Assembly: GCA_038496445.1 (NCBI GenBank)
Contig: JALMLS010000466.1
Location: 62,001 to 126,000 of the forward strand
Reading direction: 5' to 3'
DNA from: Trichosphaerium sp. ATCC 40318
Taxonomy: Eukaryota; Discosea; Flabellinia; Trichosidae
Length of the DNA stretch: 64,000 bases
The position numbers and the translations under genes are program-made. Each line of letters starts with the position of its first letter. Position 1 is the stretch's first letter. Shown here piece after piece: positions 37,855 through 49,000 of this stretch. Below the pieces are notes generated by a model. That model saw nothing but the letters and a program-made list of their open reading frames with translations. It did no database searches and was not told the DNA's origin.

Positions 37855-40800
37855 TTAAAAATCAATTTCAGCAATTGTAATATCTGCAAACGGATCATCT
37901 TCCTCAGCTTGATTACCAGCGTTAATAAAAAAGGCATCAGCATCAACAAATCCTTCCTCGTTTGTAACTGCAGTTGTAACCTTTGGCTTCTTTACAGGAG
38001 ATGTAACTGTAGCAACTTGTGGATGTATAGCATGCTCTTGTAGATGCTCAAACTTTTCCTCAACAATCTTGAGCTCTTCTTCCTAGCAACAAGCATTAAT
38101 CAACCGAAACTCATACACCAACAAGAAAAACAAGGACTGATCAAGTACGTACTTCTTCTGCGCGCTCTTGCTTCATAATAGCTTCAAGTTCCGTTTGAAT
38201 TTGAGTCCACGCCTGGAGCTCTGCGCCAAAACGTGCAGGTCTATAAAAATATTTGTAAGTCACTGGGAGAAATAAGGATAGATTTACCTTTGATGCATTT
38301 GAGCATAGTAGCTATTATAGCTAGTTATCAAAGTTTTACACTCCTTACATGTGCTAATATACCTAACACCTCTAATCTCATTTATATTATTTTTAAACTC
38401 AGACACTTGCTAAACAAAGAACAAAGTTAGAATCCAAAAAAAAAACTCTGAAAAAAAAACCAGAAAAAACAACTCCATCTTGGTTGTTTTAACGTTCAAT
38501 CTTCTTCTTACCTCTTGCATCTTTTTGATGTCCAAGAACTTCTTCTCCCATTCAAGTAAAATACGCTCCTCTAAATCACCAAACCCTTTCTCTAGCGTTG
38601 GTTTTGGAGCAGTAGCAGGGCCAGAGAACCATGCCATCCAAGAAGCATTATCAACTGAATAATACTGTGCAAAATAACGTGCACACTGAACAAGACCTCT
38701 GTACTGTGTAAACACTTGCTTATACTGAAGTACAGACTTTATCCAGTCCTCTTCTGTACGCTATAGTAAAAAAAATTAGACCAAAAAAAATCTCTTTCTG
38801 CTCTTGCTTACCGGTGCTGGCATTACTGAAAGACCTTCCCAGCTTGACTTTGTGTTTGCTGACTTCAAATGGCTAATAGTAGCAACAATAGATGTTTGTT
38901 GATCCAATTGTCCTTTAGCTTGTTGTAGTGATTGTACTTGGACTTGAATAGCTTGTATCCACTCACGCATTGATTTATCATTTGAGCACTGTATGATAAG
39001 TTCCTTTCCTTCTGAAGGAACAAGGAAAGCATGTTCAAACTCATGCAAATGTTGTGCATAAGAAGGAGGAGCAACGTCCTTAAAAGGAGCAATACTAGTG
39101 TGATTCACAAAGTCTAAAATCAATCCACCAAGTGGTTCATCTTCTATCTGTGGTGGAGCTCCCTGTCGGCAGAAAAAAATCAGTTCATCGGCTGAAAAAA
39201 AAAACGACACAAGAAGTAGGAAAAGAAGGACGTACATGCTCGCCTGCCTTGTAATAAAGCAAGTAATTGCACCATAGTGCAAAGTATTTACCTTCCCACG
39301 TTACAGTAGGATCTTTCATATCTCTTCTTCTCTCAAAACCTTCAATCACAGTATCACCCTTTAACCTGCCCCAAGGGAACATTGATACTTTAACCTGAGC
39401 TGCCATGGCTGTATCAACCATAAATTGCTTACCGCCTCTTGCTGAAGAAGCTTTGGCGTTTGCTTTCTTCTAAACAACTAAAATTAGCACTCTCTTGATA
39501 CTTTGAAGCACGTGCTGTGCTAGAATTTCAGAAAAAAATGTAGAGCGTACTTTTTTTGCCCATTTTGGTAATTTCTTCCCTTTGACAACATGAAGTATCT
39601 CGTCAGCTCTTATACGCTGTTCATTTAATGATTTATCATTGTCAACAACTAAATTTAAAAAAAAAAGAGATCAATACAAACGAGCCTTTCCCTTCAAAAA
39701 AAAAAAACGTACAGTCTCCGTCATCTGTTAAAAGCATTCCTTTTTCTTGATTCAAATGATACTTTGATAGAATATCATCTATGAGGTTTGACACATGTGC
39801 ATCGAAATCAAGTTGTACACGATCCGTAGCACCCTTCATAATAATACTCATTAGCACGTAGTAATCATAGAAGAAATACATCAATACAAACGTACTTTTG
39901 GTGTTTTAAAATTGATAAATAATGGTCGCTTCTTGAACTCTAGTAATTCAATATTACCAGGGTTATAAGTTCCGAAAGATGCAGCGTTATCATATATTTG
40001 ATCGCTGTCAGGATTAATAAGAACATAAGGATCCAATTCAAAGTATGTCAAGTTAGCTTTCTCGCCAAGAATCTAAACAAAGTAAACAACTTGTTTTTCA
40101 AAAAAATCAAAAACCAAAAGGGTGCAAGTACCTCTAAAGCGCCTTGTACAGTGCAATCAAGGGGAAATCGAACTTTCTTGGTGGCATCGAGTGTAGGTGT
40201 AATCATACGGATTCTACACGTCACAGAAGGTCCATCGAATCTTGGAGATGCTATAGGTGCATTCATACTACTTTGCAAAGCGTTACAAAGCAGAAAAAAA
40301 ATTATGAATTTTTGAAAGTAAAAAAATTAAAAAACGATGAAGAAATGTACCGTGGTGGGCTAAGAGCAGCAGTTGTTTGGATAGGAGGGATATTTGCTCG
40401 AGGTAGTGATGTTACTGGAGGAGATGTGACAAGTCTTGGTGGAGCTGCTTGTAGTGATCCACCGCGTTTTGGAGCTACAGGTGGCAAACCCATTGGTGGT
40501 GGCGCACGTTTTGGTACCATGTGGGCTGGTGGAAGTCCAGTTGGAGGACCTTTGCGTTGTGGTGGTAAACCCATTGGCGCCAAATGAGCTGGTGGCAACC
40601 CTGTTGGTGGCGGCGCGCGTTTACCGACTGGAGGAAGTTGTGGTGGCAAACCAGTTGGTGGTGGTGCACGGTTTGATGCCAAGTGCGCTGGTGGACCATT
40701 ACGATGAGGTGGCAAACTTGGAGGTAAATCTGTTGGTGGAGCGTTTCTCTGTGGTGGCCTCGCTCCAAACTTTGGTACAGCGCTTGGAAACTTTGGTGGG

Positions 40801-41209
40801 AGACCTTTTGGTGGACCTGCGCGCTTTGGTGCTATTGGTTGCCTTACAGGTTGTGATGGAGGTAATCCGCCTGGTGGTAGCTTTCTTGGGGGTAAAGCAA
40901 ATTTCTTAGGCCCGTTTACGTTTACTGACGCGGAGAAGCCTGGAGGACCACGTTTAGGTCCACGAGCCTATGCAATTTTTAGTTTTGGTTTTTATTTTGG
41001 TCATTTACCTGTGCTTTCTTTCCTGCAAGTAGGTTCATCTGTTACAAAGAAATTATGACTAGAAGGTGATATAAATGACCTTTTTTAGAGCATACCTGAG
41101 ACTGTCGCTTTTTGGCTTGTATTTGCGCTATAACTTTCGCACGTTGCTCAGGAGGCAACGACTGAAGTTTTTGCAAGAGGGCAGCTTGTCGAGCCTTTGT
41201 ATCTGCCAT
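37855..41209 (-). CDS. Proline-rich, ubiquitin-like/FERM-F0-like and PH-domain protein
   Basis: Start at 41209 (MADTKARQAALLQKLQSLPP, a short helix). A long Pro-rich disordered region of about 190 residues follows (about 40965-40345), built from PPTGLPPAHLAP-like repeats that could bind SH3 or profilin-type partners. Next come two ubiquitin-like stretches resembling the talin F0/F1 or Ras-association fold: VRFPLDCTVQGALE (near 40160), and VQLDFDAHVSNLIDDILSKY followed by SLNEQRIRADEILHVVKGKK (39820-39570). A PH domain runs about 39370-38930 (WGRLKGDTVIEGFERRRDMK; EGKYFALWCNYLLYYKAG; SMREWIQAIQVQVQ with the final helix Trp). A helical C-terminus ends DITIAEIDF plus TAA (37855-37857). The order Pro-rich, Ubl, PH is similar to RIAM/lamellipodin or talin-head adaptors of the actin-membrane interface, but the Pro-rich part is N-terminal here. 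Function inferred only. Confidence 0.65.
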
Positions 41210-41353
41210 ATTGGTTTTTTACGTTAAAAGTATAGCGTCAAAGTATAAAATAGGCGTAATCTAATTGGGTATTGTTAAAAAAAGTCAACGGAGACAAATT
41301 TGTACAGAAAATATCACACCCTTGTTTAAACAGCCTGTTGGCTTCGCAGGCGC
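41210..41353. promoter_or_regulatory. Divergent promoter, 144 bp
   Basis: Short spacer between the start codons of the Pro-rich/PH gene (-) and the LRR gene (+). AT-rich, no recognised element. Confidence 0.4.
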
Positions 41354-43466
41354 ATGTTGTCGCCGGTTAATGGCCATAGAAGTAGATGCGGTTCGTTATT
41401 ACGACCACAGCGCATCACTAGATCCCCATCATCGCTTTGCGACTTTTGTTTTAAAGTTATAAGCAAGTTTTTGATACTATGTAACGGGAGCAGGCGAAAA
41501 GCACGGTTATTGAAACTTCAAAACGCTCCACCACAACTAGTAAAAATGGTACATTGGCGTCATCATTATCACTCCTTACCGTACAATAGCTTCTAAACCG
41601 CCTTGCGCGCAATCGAAAGCTCGACACTAAGTACGCAATTGCTTACACACGGATATTGCCTCACGTAAACCCTACAGCTCTTTACGGCTTATCTTGAACG
41701 CCTGTCATGTGCAGGAGTTGGATTTATCACGTTGTTCTCAGGTAGACTTGAAACAAATAACATGGCGTTATTTGAATCTAAAAGTACTATCCCTGAGGAG
41801 TTGCCACGCAGTGACGGATTTCATTTTGGTCCACAGTACGTCATTTACAGTTTTTTAAACTCCAAATACAATACCGGGTACGCTTAATAGCGTATTTTAC
41901 GCGTGATTGGTACAAAAATCCACGTTAAATTGTTAACTAAAAAAACAAGTCGTAGATTTCATTGCTTATTCAAAACCTTAGTTGTAAATAACTGCTGCAA
42001 ACTGGAGAGCTTGAATTTATCTTTTAACAAAAAGTTAACGGATAATGGTATTCTCAGAGCGTGCGTCAAATGCCCGAATTTAGTTGATATCGATCTTTCA
42101 TGGACGTGTATAACTGATGCCTCACTTCAACACGTTGCTGGCTATTGTACAAATCTAATGAAGCTTAATGTGAGCTCATGTAAGGTACGTCATTTAAAAT
42201 AACCAAAAGGGCTGTAACGTCGCGAAATCTGGCGTTTAATCTCAGAGTAATTGACATGAACTTTTCGGATCTCGACAATTTTTTTGAAATTTGTTTTCTT
42301 TCGTCTTGCGGTTTGTTATTATTCGTTTTATTACAGTTTCAATTCAGTTTTAGAAAAATATTAGCTTAGCACGTGTCACGTGATTTATTGTTTATTTTAC
42401 TTTTTTTTTTCATAGCTCTTTGATCGTTCTAAGTCTTCTTTTGATTTTTGATATTATATTTCTTGCTGATCTGAATAATACAGAAAATCACGTCAAAAGG
42501 TGTCACAGACTTGCTTACTTCAGATATACCTCTTGTATGGCTTGAACTTAAAGGATCAACGATAGTGGATCCAATACTAAGATCAACAACACTACAACAT
42601 CTAAATATTGCAAACTGTTTCCTTATTACAGCAGAGGCTTTGAACACTATAGATTGTCCTAAATTAAGCGATTTATGCTTATCATCTTCAAAGTCTTTGG
42701 GCGATGCATCTATACAAGTTATAACAACAAGGTGTTCTTCACTACAAACTCTTGATATTCAACATACAAACATAGTTAAGCCTAATTTTTCAGAAACAAC
42801 ATCTCTTACAGCGCTTGGGATGAGCGGATGTAGTAAGCTAGCTCCTGAGTGGCTTAAAGATATAACAAAACAGTGTAATCGTTTACAACATTTATATTTG
42901 AATGGTACGCGGATAACAGACGATTCTTTGGCTTCTTTGGCAAAGGTATGCTTCTTTTTTTTTTTCAATGACTGAAATCTGATTTTAATTTGTATCATTT
43001 TTATAGACACGTATGATGCGTATAATCGATGTGGGTAGATGTAAAAATATAACAGATGCTGGGGTACATAATTTTAAAGAAAATTAGCCGAAGCGAATCG
43101 AGTGGTTGTTCGCGAAAAGATTCTTATTTTATTCTTTGTTCTGATCTTTTTTGAAGGTGTCAAATATTGCTAAACACTGTCCACTTGTAAAGTCAGTTGA
43201 CCTTAGCTGGTGTGAGATAACATATGCTTCCTTAAAACATCTACAACGTTGTACCCGGTTACAAGAAGTTAAAGTCTTTGGTTGCACGAAAATTGATGAA
43301 CACAGCGTTGAAGAATTTCGAGTACGTTCAAAAAAAAAAAAAAAAACAAACTCAAAGAAAATATTTTGTTGATGTTCATTTACCTTTGTGTTAGAAACAA
43401 CGTCCAGAGATAGAACTAGGCGTTGTGAGAAACGAGAGGGACTGGAGTATGTTCGAAAGTTTGTAA
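41354..43466 (+). CDS. Leucine-rich-repeat protein, AMN1/FBXL type
   Basis: ATG at 41354 (MLSPVNGHRSRCG). A leading segment SLCDFCFKVISKF and APPQLVKM joins after a 41-nt intron to LLNRLARNRKLD, similar to the start of FBXL/AMN1-like LRR proteins. About twelve cysteine-containing LRRs follow. Examples are VQELDLSRCSQVDLKQITW (near 41710), LESLNLSFNKKLTDNGIL (near 42002), LVDIDLSWTCITDASLQHV (near 42080), LQHLNIANCFLITAEAL (near 42595) and LVKSVDLSWCEITYASLKHL (near 43185). It ends WSMFESL plus TAA (43464-43466). Introns with GTACGT donors at 41836, 42185 and 43322 fall inside repeats; the one at 42185 is about 300 nt and carries two CACGTG copies. No clear F-box is seen. In relatives such LRRs recruit substrates to SCF ubiquitin ligases or act in checkpoint signalling. 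Confidence 0.75.
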
Positions 43467-43619
43467 ATTTGGCAGGAGTGTCTTCTGGTCCCGTTAAAAA
43501 ACAAAATAAAAAAAAATTCAAGCGCAAAATGAACCATTTTCTTCTGCCTGTGAAGCATCTTGACTTTCTTAACCCACAAAGTCGGTTAAATAGTAGTTAT
43601 TACTGCAAATACATTAGCA

Positions 43620-45332
43620 ATGGCTGCAAGAGTACCATTAAATCACGGCGTGCCACATTATATTCCAACTGAGTTTCATGGCTATCAAGTACCTCTCTAC
43701 GCGTTGCGACGCGTCATTGATGGCTTTTAGGTACAATTCAGTCCGTTTGAAGAAAACTTGCTAGCTGTCGCTACAGCACAAAATTATGGCTTGCTTGGCA
43801 ACGGAAAGCTTCACATATTCGACGTACAAAACAATGCGTCACCACCTAGAGAAATCGCTTCATTTTACACAAGAGATTGTATATATGACGTAGCATGGTC
43901 TGGTACGTACTAATTAGCATTATTGGCCAAATCTGGGGTAACATTAACATTCCCAGTCATTTTTTATGCTTTTTTACGTACCTACGCATTGTAACGCGCC
44001 TACAATTATGATAGACGTACAAAACAAATAAATCGCTTAATTTCATGATTTGGAATCAACCACAACTCACTTTATTCTTTAGAAGAGAATGAAAGACACT
44101 TGCTTACGGCTCTTGGAGATAAATCAGTTAAACTATGGGATTCTCAAGGTGGACCAAATAATCCTCTAAGGAGCTTCCAAGAGCATAACGGAGAAGTATT
44201 TTGTGTTGCTTGGAACATGTTGGTACGTCTTTTAAATTAAAACAAGACGAGAAAAAACGTCAAACGGTATTTTTTTTTTGGTTGACACTCTTGGATTAGA
44301 GGAAAGATTTATTCGCCAGTTCGTCATGGGATCAAAGTATAAAAGTGAGTCAGCTATAAATTAAGGGTTTTTCTTCTAACCTAGCTTAAGATTTGGACTC
44401 CTGCGAGACCACAAGCGATACAAACTTGGGCTGAACATAAATATTGTGTATATGAAGTTTCTTGGTCTCCAGCTGTACCAGAGCTCCTTGCTTCAGCGTC
44501 AGGAGACTCTAGAATAATGTTATTTGACATGCGACGTACGTTTGGCTCCCAGGAGAAAAAAAAAACATCGAGAGAGCGAGTACTAATTGTTTTTTTTGTT
44601 GTTTAGAGCAAGCTGCTGTTAATTCAATTCTTGGGCATAATGGAGAGGTTCTATCTTGTGATTGGAACAAATATAATACAAACTTACTTATATCTGGTTC
44701 AGTAGACAAAACAGTTCGTGTTTGGGTAAGTTATGAAGCACCAAATGATTGTGTGTGACATAAATTCACTAAAAACTGATTTTTTTGGTTTTAGGATATC
44801 AGGCGTCCAGAACGTGAAGTGAAGCTTCTCATTGGCCATGACTTTGGTGTTAGACGTGTTAGATGCTCTCCTCATGCTGAAAATATCATGGCATCAGTTT
44901 CTTAGTAAGTAGCCCATTGCGAAGTGTCGCATTGGTTTTTTTTTCTCTTTTTTTCTCCGTTGCTTACCTTCCCTTAGTGATAGGACACTTGTTGTATGGG
45001 ATGCACAAAATCCAACGCCGCTCATACATAAAGCAGCACAGCATAATGATGCTGCTATAGGCCTTGATTTTAACATTTTTATTGACGGCAAGATCGCAAC
45101 TTGTGGATGGTAAGAGTTCTTTGTTTTGTTGGTGACATTTTCTAATTGCTTTTTTTCAAGGGATGCTTCCACTTTTGTTGGTCATTTCACTACACCTGGA
45201 AAGTTCTCAACACAAGGACCAGCTCCTGGTCAACCTGGAGGCATGCGCCATCCAGGAATGCCACAAGGACATGGACAAATGCCTATGACATCTCCTGGAC
45301 CGGTAGCTAAAATTCCACCACGACCAAACTAG
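43620..45332 (+). CDS. PEX7: Peroxin 7, PTS2 import receptor (WD40)
   Basis: Receptor that binds the PTS2 signal of peroxisomal matrix proteins in the cytosol. ATG at 43620 (MAARVPLNHG). After the intron the family signature VQFSPFEENLLAVATAQNYG (near 43732) appears. Seven WD40 blades are traceable, e.g. YDVAWSEENERHLLTALGDK (with an intron), VKLWDSQGG, IKIWTPARPQAIQTW, ILGHNGEVLSCDWNKYNTN, SGSVDKTVRVWDIRRPEREV and YDRTLVVWDAQNPTPL. After the last blade (ATCGWDASTFVG), where PEX7 normally stops, about 40 extra residues follow: a Gly/Pro/Met/Gln-rich tail with PGGMRHPGMPQGHGQMPMT, ending RPN plus TAG (45330-45332). That the matrix receptor is present implies that PTS2-type peroxisomal import is retained in this organism. 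Confidence 0.92.
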
Positions 45333-46099
45333 CATTTTTTTTTTGTCTGTGTTGTGTACAAAGTAAAAAACCAGTTTATGTACTTTTTTGGCGTTTTTTT
45401 GTATAACACTCATGCCTGGTGTTTGGTAATACGGAAATGGCAGCGATCAGGGAATAGGAATAGAAGTTGTTGGTTAAAATTATGTATTGAAGAAAAACGT
45501 TTATTTTTTTACAAAGTTGGATTTTGCAGGCTAATTGAAAGGCATCTATCTATAGATATGATAACCAACAACAAGATTTGTATTAGAGTCCGTTTATTAC
45601 TTGCTACTAGTCAAAGTAAGGATTTTCAGGAATTAAGTTTTGACAGATCAATCAGAGGCATTTCAGGATCTTCAGTTTCTGATAGTGTTTTATAGAGGGT
45701 ACTGAGCATTTATAAAGTTTATTTGCTACGATGTTCTAAAGTTCAATACAGTACTAACAGATGAGGTTTAAATAGATTCGAAGTGCTTGGAAGCTGATCA
45801 ACTATGAGGTATCACGTGACAACCATGTGAGTTTTCCAACTAACAAAACATTCAGTACACAACGTCAAAATGAGTCAAAATAACGACAAAAAGTAGACAG
45901 ACGCAGGCTTGGAATATATTGTGTTCTGGCCGTGCGAATCAATTAGTACGTTTGTAACTAACATTTTGACTTAACGATTAGTATCGTAGCTTCAGTGTGT
46001 TTAGATTAACAACCGACGAGCTGATTGGGCGGAAATCGTCAAAAGTTCACTAATATTTTTTTTTTGGCACGTGATACTGATTGACTTTTTAAAGTACAG
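45333..46099. other. Intergenic region before the kelch-SNF2 gene
   Basis: About 770 bp between two + strand genes. It has CACGTG near 45813 and 46068 and A/T-rich runs. The ORF at 45354-45695 shows no family resemblance. The region presumably holds the promoter of the kelch-SNF2 gene. Confidence 0.45.
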
Positions 46100-49000
46100 A
46101 TGTGGGAAGAAAAAGAGTTAGAAGATTTCGAGACTACAAAAAAAAGCTATCTTGTAGAAGCCGGTGAAGATGGCCTAGTATTCGTACACGAGAAAAAGGA
46201 AGGCAGTAACACAGTAGATCTCTTCCTCTTGGAATACGGTAGAACATCCAACATTCTGGTTTTTTTTCTGTTTTTTTTTTCTGTTTCTCAGCTTCTCTGT
46301 AGGTTCATGGAAATGGAAGAAAATGAGATCATTTGAGATTGACACGGACATGAGACAATTTCCAAAATTTTTTATAGCACAAGGGAAGTTATGGAGTACG
46401 TTACATTCTTTTCTTTTTGCAATCTAAATTTTTTTTTTGACAGGTTTCTACTCAACACGAAAAATCAAAAGTTCAGTTGGATTATTTGATATTGAGTCAG
46501 GAAAGTACCAAAAGATACTTCATGTCAAGATTTTGGGAGATGCTATTTATGGTAGCTTACCTTTTGATCGTATTGGACATACTTGTATTGTACATGATGA
46601 AAAAGTAGGTATGTACATGTAGTTGAAAACCTACAATAAGTCATGAGTTGTTCTATGATCAATTTATACTAAACTTACCAATAGTCGTAATGGGAGGACA
46701 CCGTAATATTATTGGTTACCATTATGTAATTAAAGATGTACGAGAATTCAATCCAGGTACTACTTACCAATAAAACTGTAATTTATCAAAAAGATTGACA
46801 AGGTTTTTTAGAAACAAAGACATGGAGCATGTTATGCCGATGTTTAAAGAATTTGGATAGTCCAGGTGTGCTAATGGTTTAAGTTTCTTCTTCGTTTTAT
46901 AGCATTTACAGTAGGCATCTTTGTTTTGATTAACTTTATGTTTAATCAAAAGGAAAGGCCATAAAGTTTAGGACCTTCACTTTGTGCTACTATTTTTTTT
47001 CTTTGTGTTTACTAGTTAGTTGGACGGCAATGGCATGCAATGGCACCTGTAGATAAAGACCATATACTTATACATGGCGGCACCATAAAGCAAATAGGAT
47101 CTGTTGTTGGTACATTTGGACCGTAAAGCTCCTTTTTAACTAAGTACAAATTATAGGTGACTTATGGCTATTTCATGTCAAACGAAGAGAATGGACCAAA
47201 TGCAAGATTAATCGTGCTGTCATTATTGCTAGGCATACGTTAACAAAAGTTTGTCATAACAAGTGGGTGAGTTATGGTGGAATTACCAATGGCGGAAAGA
47301 TACATAACGAGACATGGTTACTAACACGTGGTACATACTAGTTTGGTTTTTCTTTCCTATTTCTTTCTCACCTACTTTTTCTTTCAAAAAGAGGAAAGAA
47401 CAATCAAGTTCAAATGGGAGCGATTGGAATGTACTGGTGGTCCACGTGTTTGCTTTCATAAGGCCGTATATATCCCGCATTTGAATAGTGTGTGTATTAA
47501 AGGTAATCTACAATTGGTTATGTAGTTATGTACTTACAAGCGTTCTAGGTGGTTACAGACACTATTATTTCGCTGCAAACAGTGTATACTTGTTAAATGG
47601 AGACGAGCTCTGGGGAAAGCAGTCAAATCCAACTGTTGGATCGTTAGATAAAAGTTACTTTACACCAGATGCGGTTTCGTATGAACAAGATGCGTTACAA
47701 GTCAATGAGTCAGAGGATGAGAGTAATGAAGAGGATTTTGATGAAAATGGCGAGGATATATTTCAGGTTGGTGATGAAGATAATTCAACAAGGCGAATAG
47801 CGCCTTCGCTTATCGAAAATGAAAGTGAAGTGGTTAGTGATGTATCAAATATTGTTAAGTTAATAGCGTATCAGGAGAATCTTCACTTCAACAGTAGCTT
47901 TTGGGATAGACCAGGAAGCAATGATACTGATTCATCAGACAGTGATGAATACGAAGAGAGCGAAAACAGTGTATTTAACGATATGATTGATGAATGTGCT
48001 GTATGAGACGTTTTTTTTTATTTGAAGAATTTTTTTATCTTTGTTACTCACGTGTTCGTAAAGGAAAAGTGGCATGAAGAAGAAGAACCGAAATTGTGTG
48101 CTTGGGATTTTTGGAGTTCGTTTAAGACCCAAGAGGATAGAGATATCAGACTTGATATATTTGAATATCCAAAACAAAAACAAATTAACAAAGTATGTTC
48201 TCTAGTACCTTTAAAACGCTTACAATTCACCCTAGCGTCTTAACGTTATTTCAAAGCTGCTTGGTGATAGGGTGTCTATTAATCAAGTCGAACAAACTGT
48301 TAACAATTATTGTGAATGCGAATGGAGAATAGGTGTGTTAGAAGGAGAAGAGCCTGAAAAACCTGAACCAAAGCCGAAACTGAAACAACTTCAGCGAACA
48401 TCTACCATCCCACAACACAGACCAATGAGTGATGGAACATCAGAATGGGTTGTTTTAGATAGTGATGATTCAGAAAGTGAAGGAGAGAGACCAGAAAATA
48501 GACACAACACTAGTACAAAGAAAGATGATGAGTTGGTGTTCCTAGGCCGTTTAGAAAGCAATCAATCCTCACCAGGTATGTAATCAAAACGCTTTGACAA
48601 GTGCTCAATATGTTTATTATCAATAGAAAATGAGCCAGTGTGTTCTTGGGAAATAGGCGGTGTAGTAAGAGAGGTAGGTGTAGAGTTGCCTCTTTATGAG
48701 GAATCCACACCCAAAAAAAGGAAAAGGCCTTCTACAACTGCACCGATGCTGAACCGGAATAGCCAGAAAAGGTATGCATATATTACAAGACGGGCTGTAG
48801 GATGGGTTTATGCTGACTGTATTTTTTTTGTTTACAGGGCCAGGGTAACTAAGAAAATAATATGGAAGGAAAAAGAAGTAACTGTTGATCTCATTCTAAA
48901 CCCGGAAGAAAAAGATAAAAGAAAGCACGTTTCAGTGCCAAAAGAGGTCAATACAAGGTGAACACCTTTCAACAACGTGCTGGATTATTCACTAACTTTT

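Noticed and set aside
40436-40909. + strand Val/Leu-rich ORF
   Set aside because: Antisense shadow of the proline-repeat exon of the minus-strand adaptor gene.
46100-48006. Stand-alone kelch gene ending at 48006
   Set aside because: A frame-keeping intron at 48001-48060 and the parallel structure of the minus-strand paralogue argue for one kelch-SNF2 gene.
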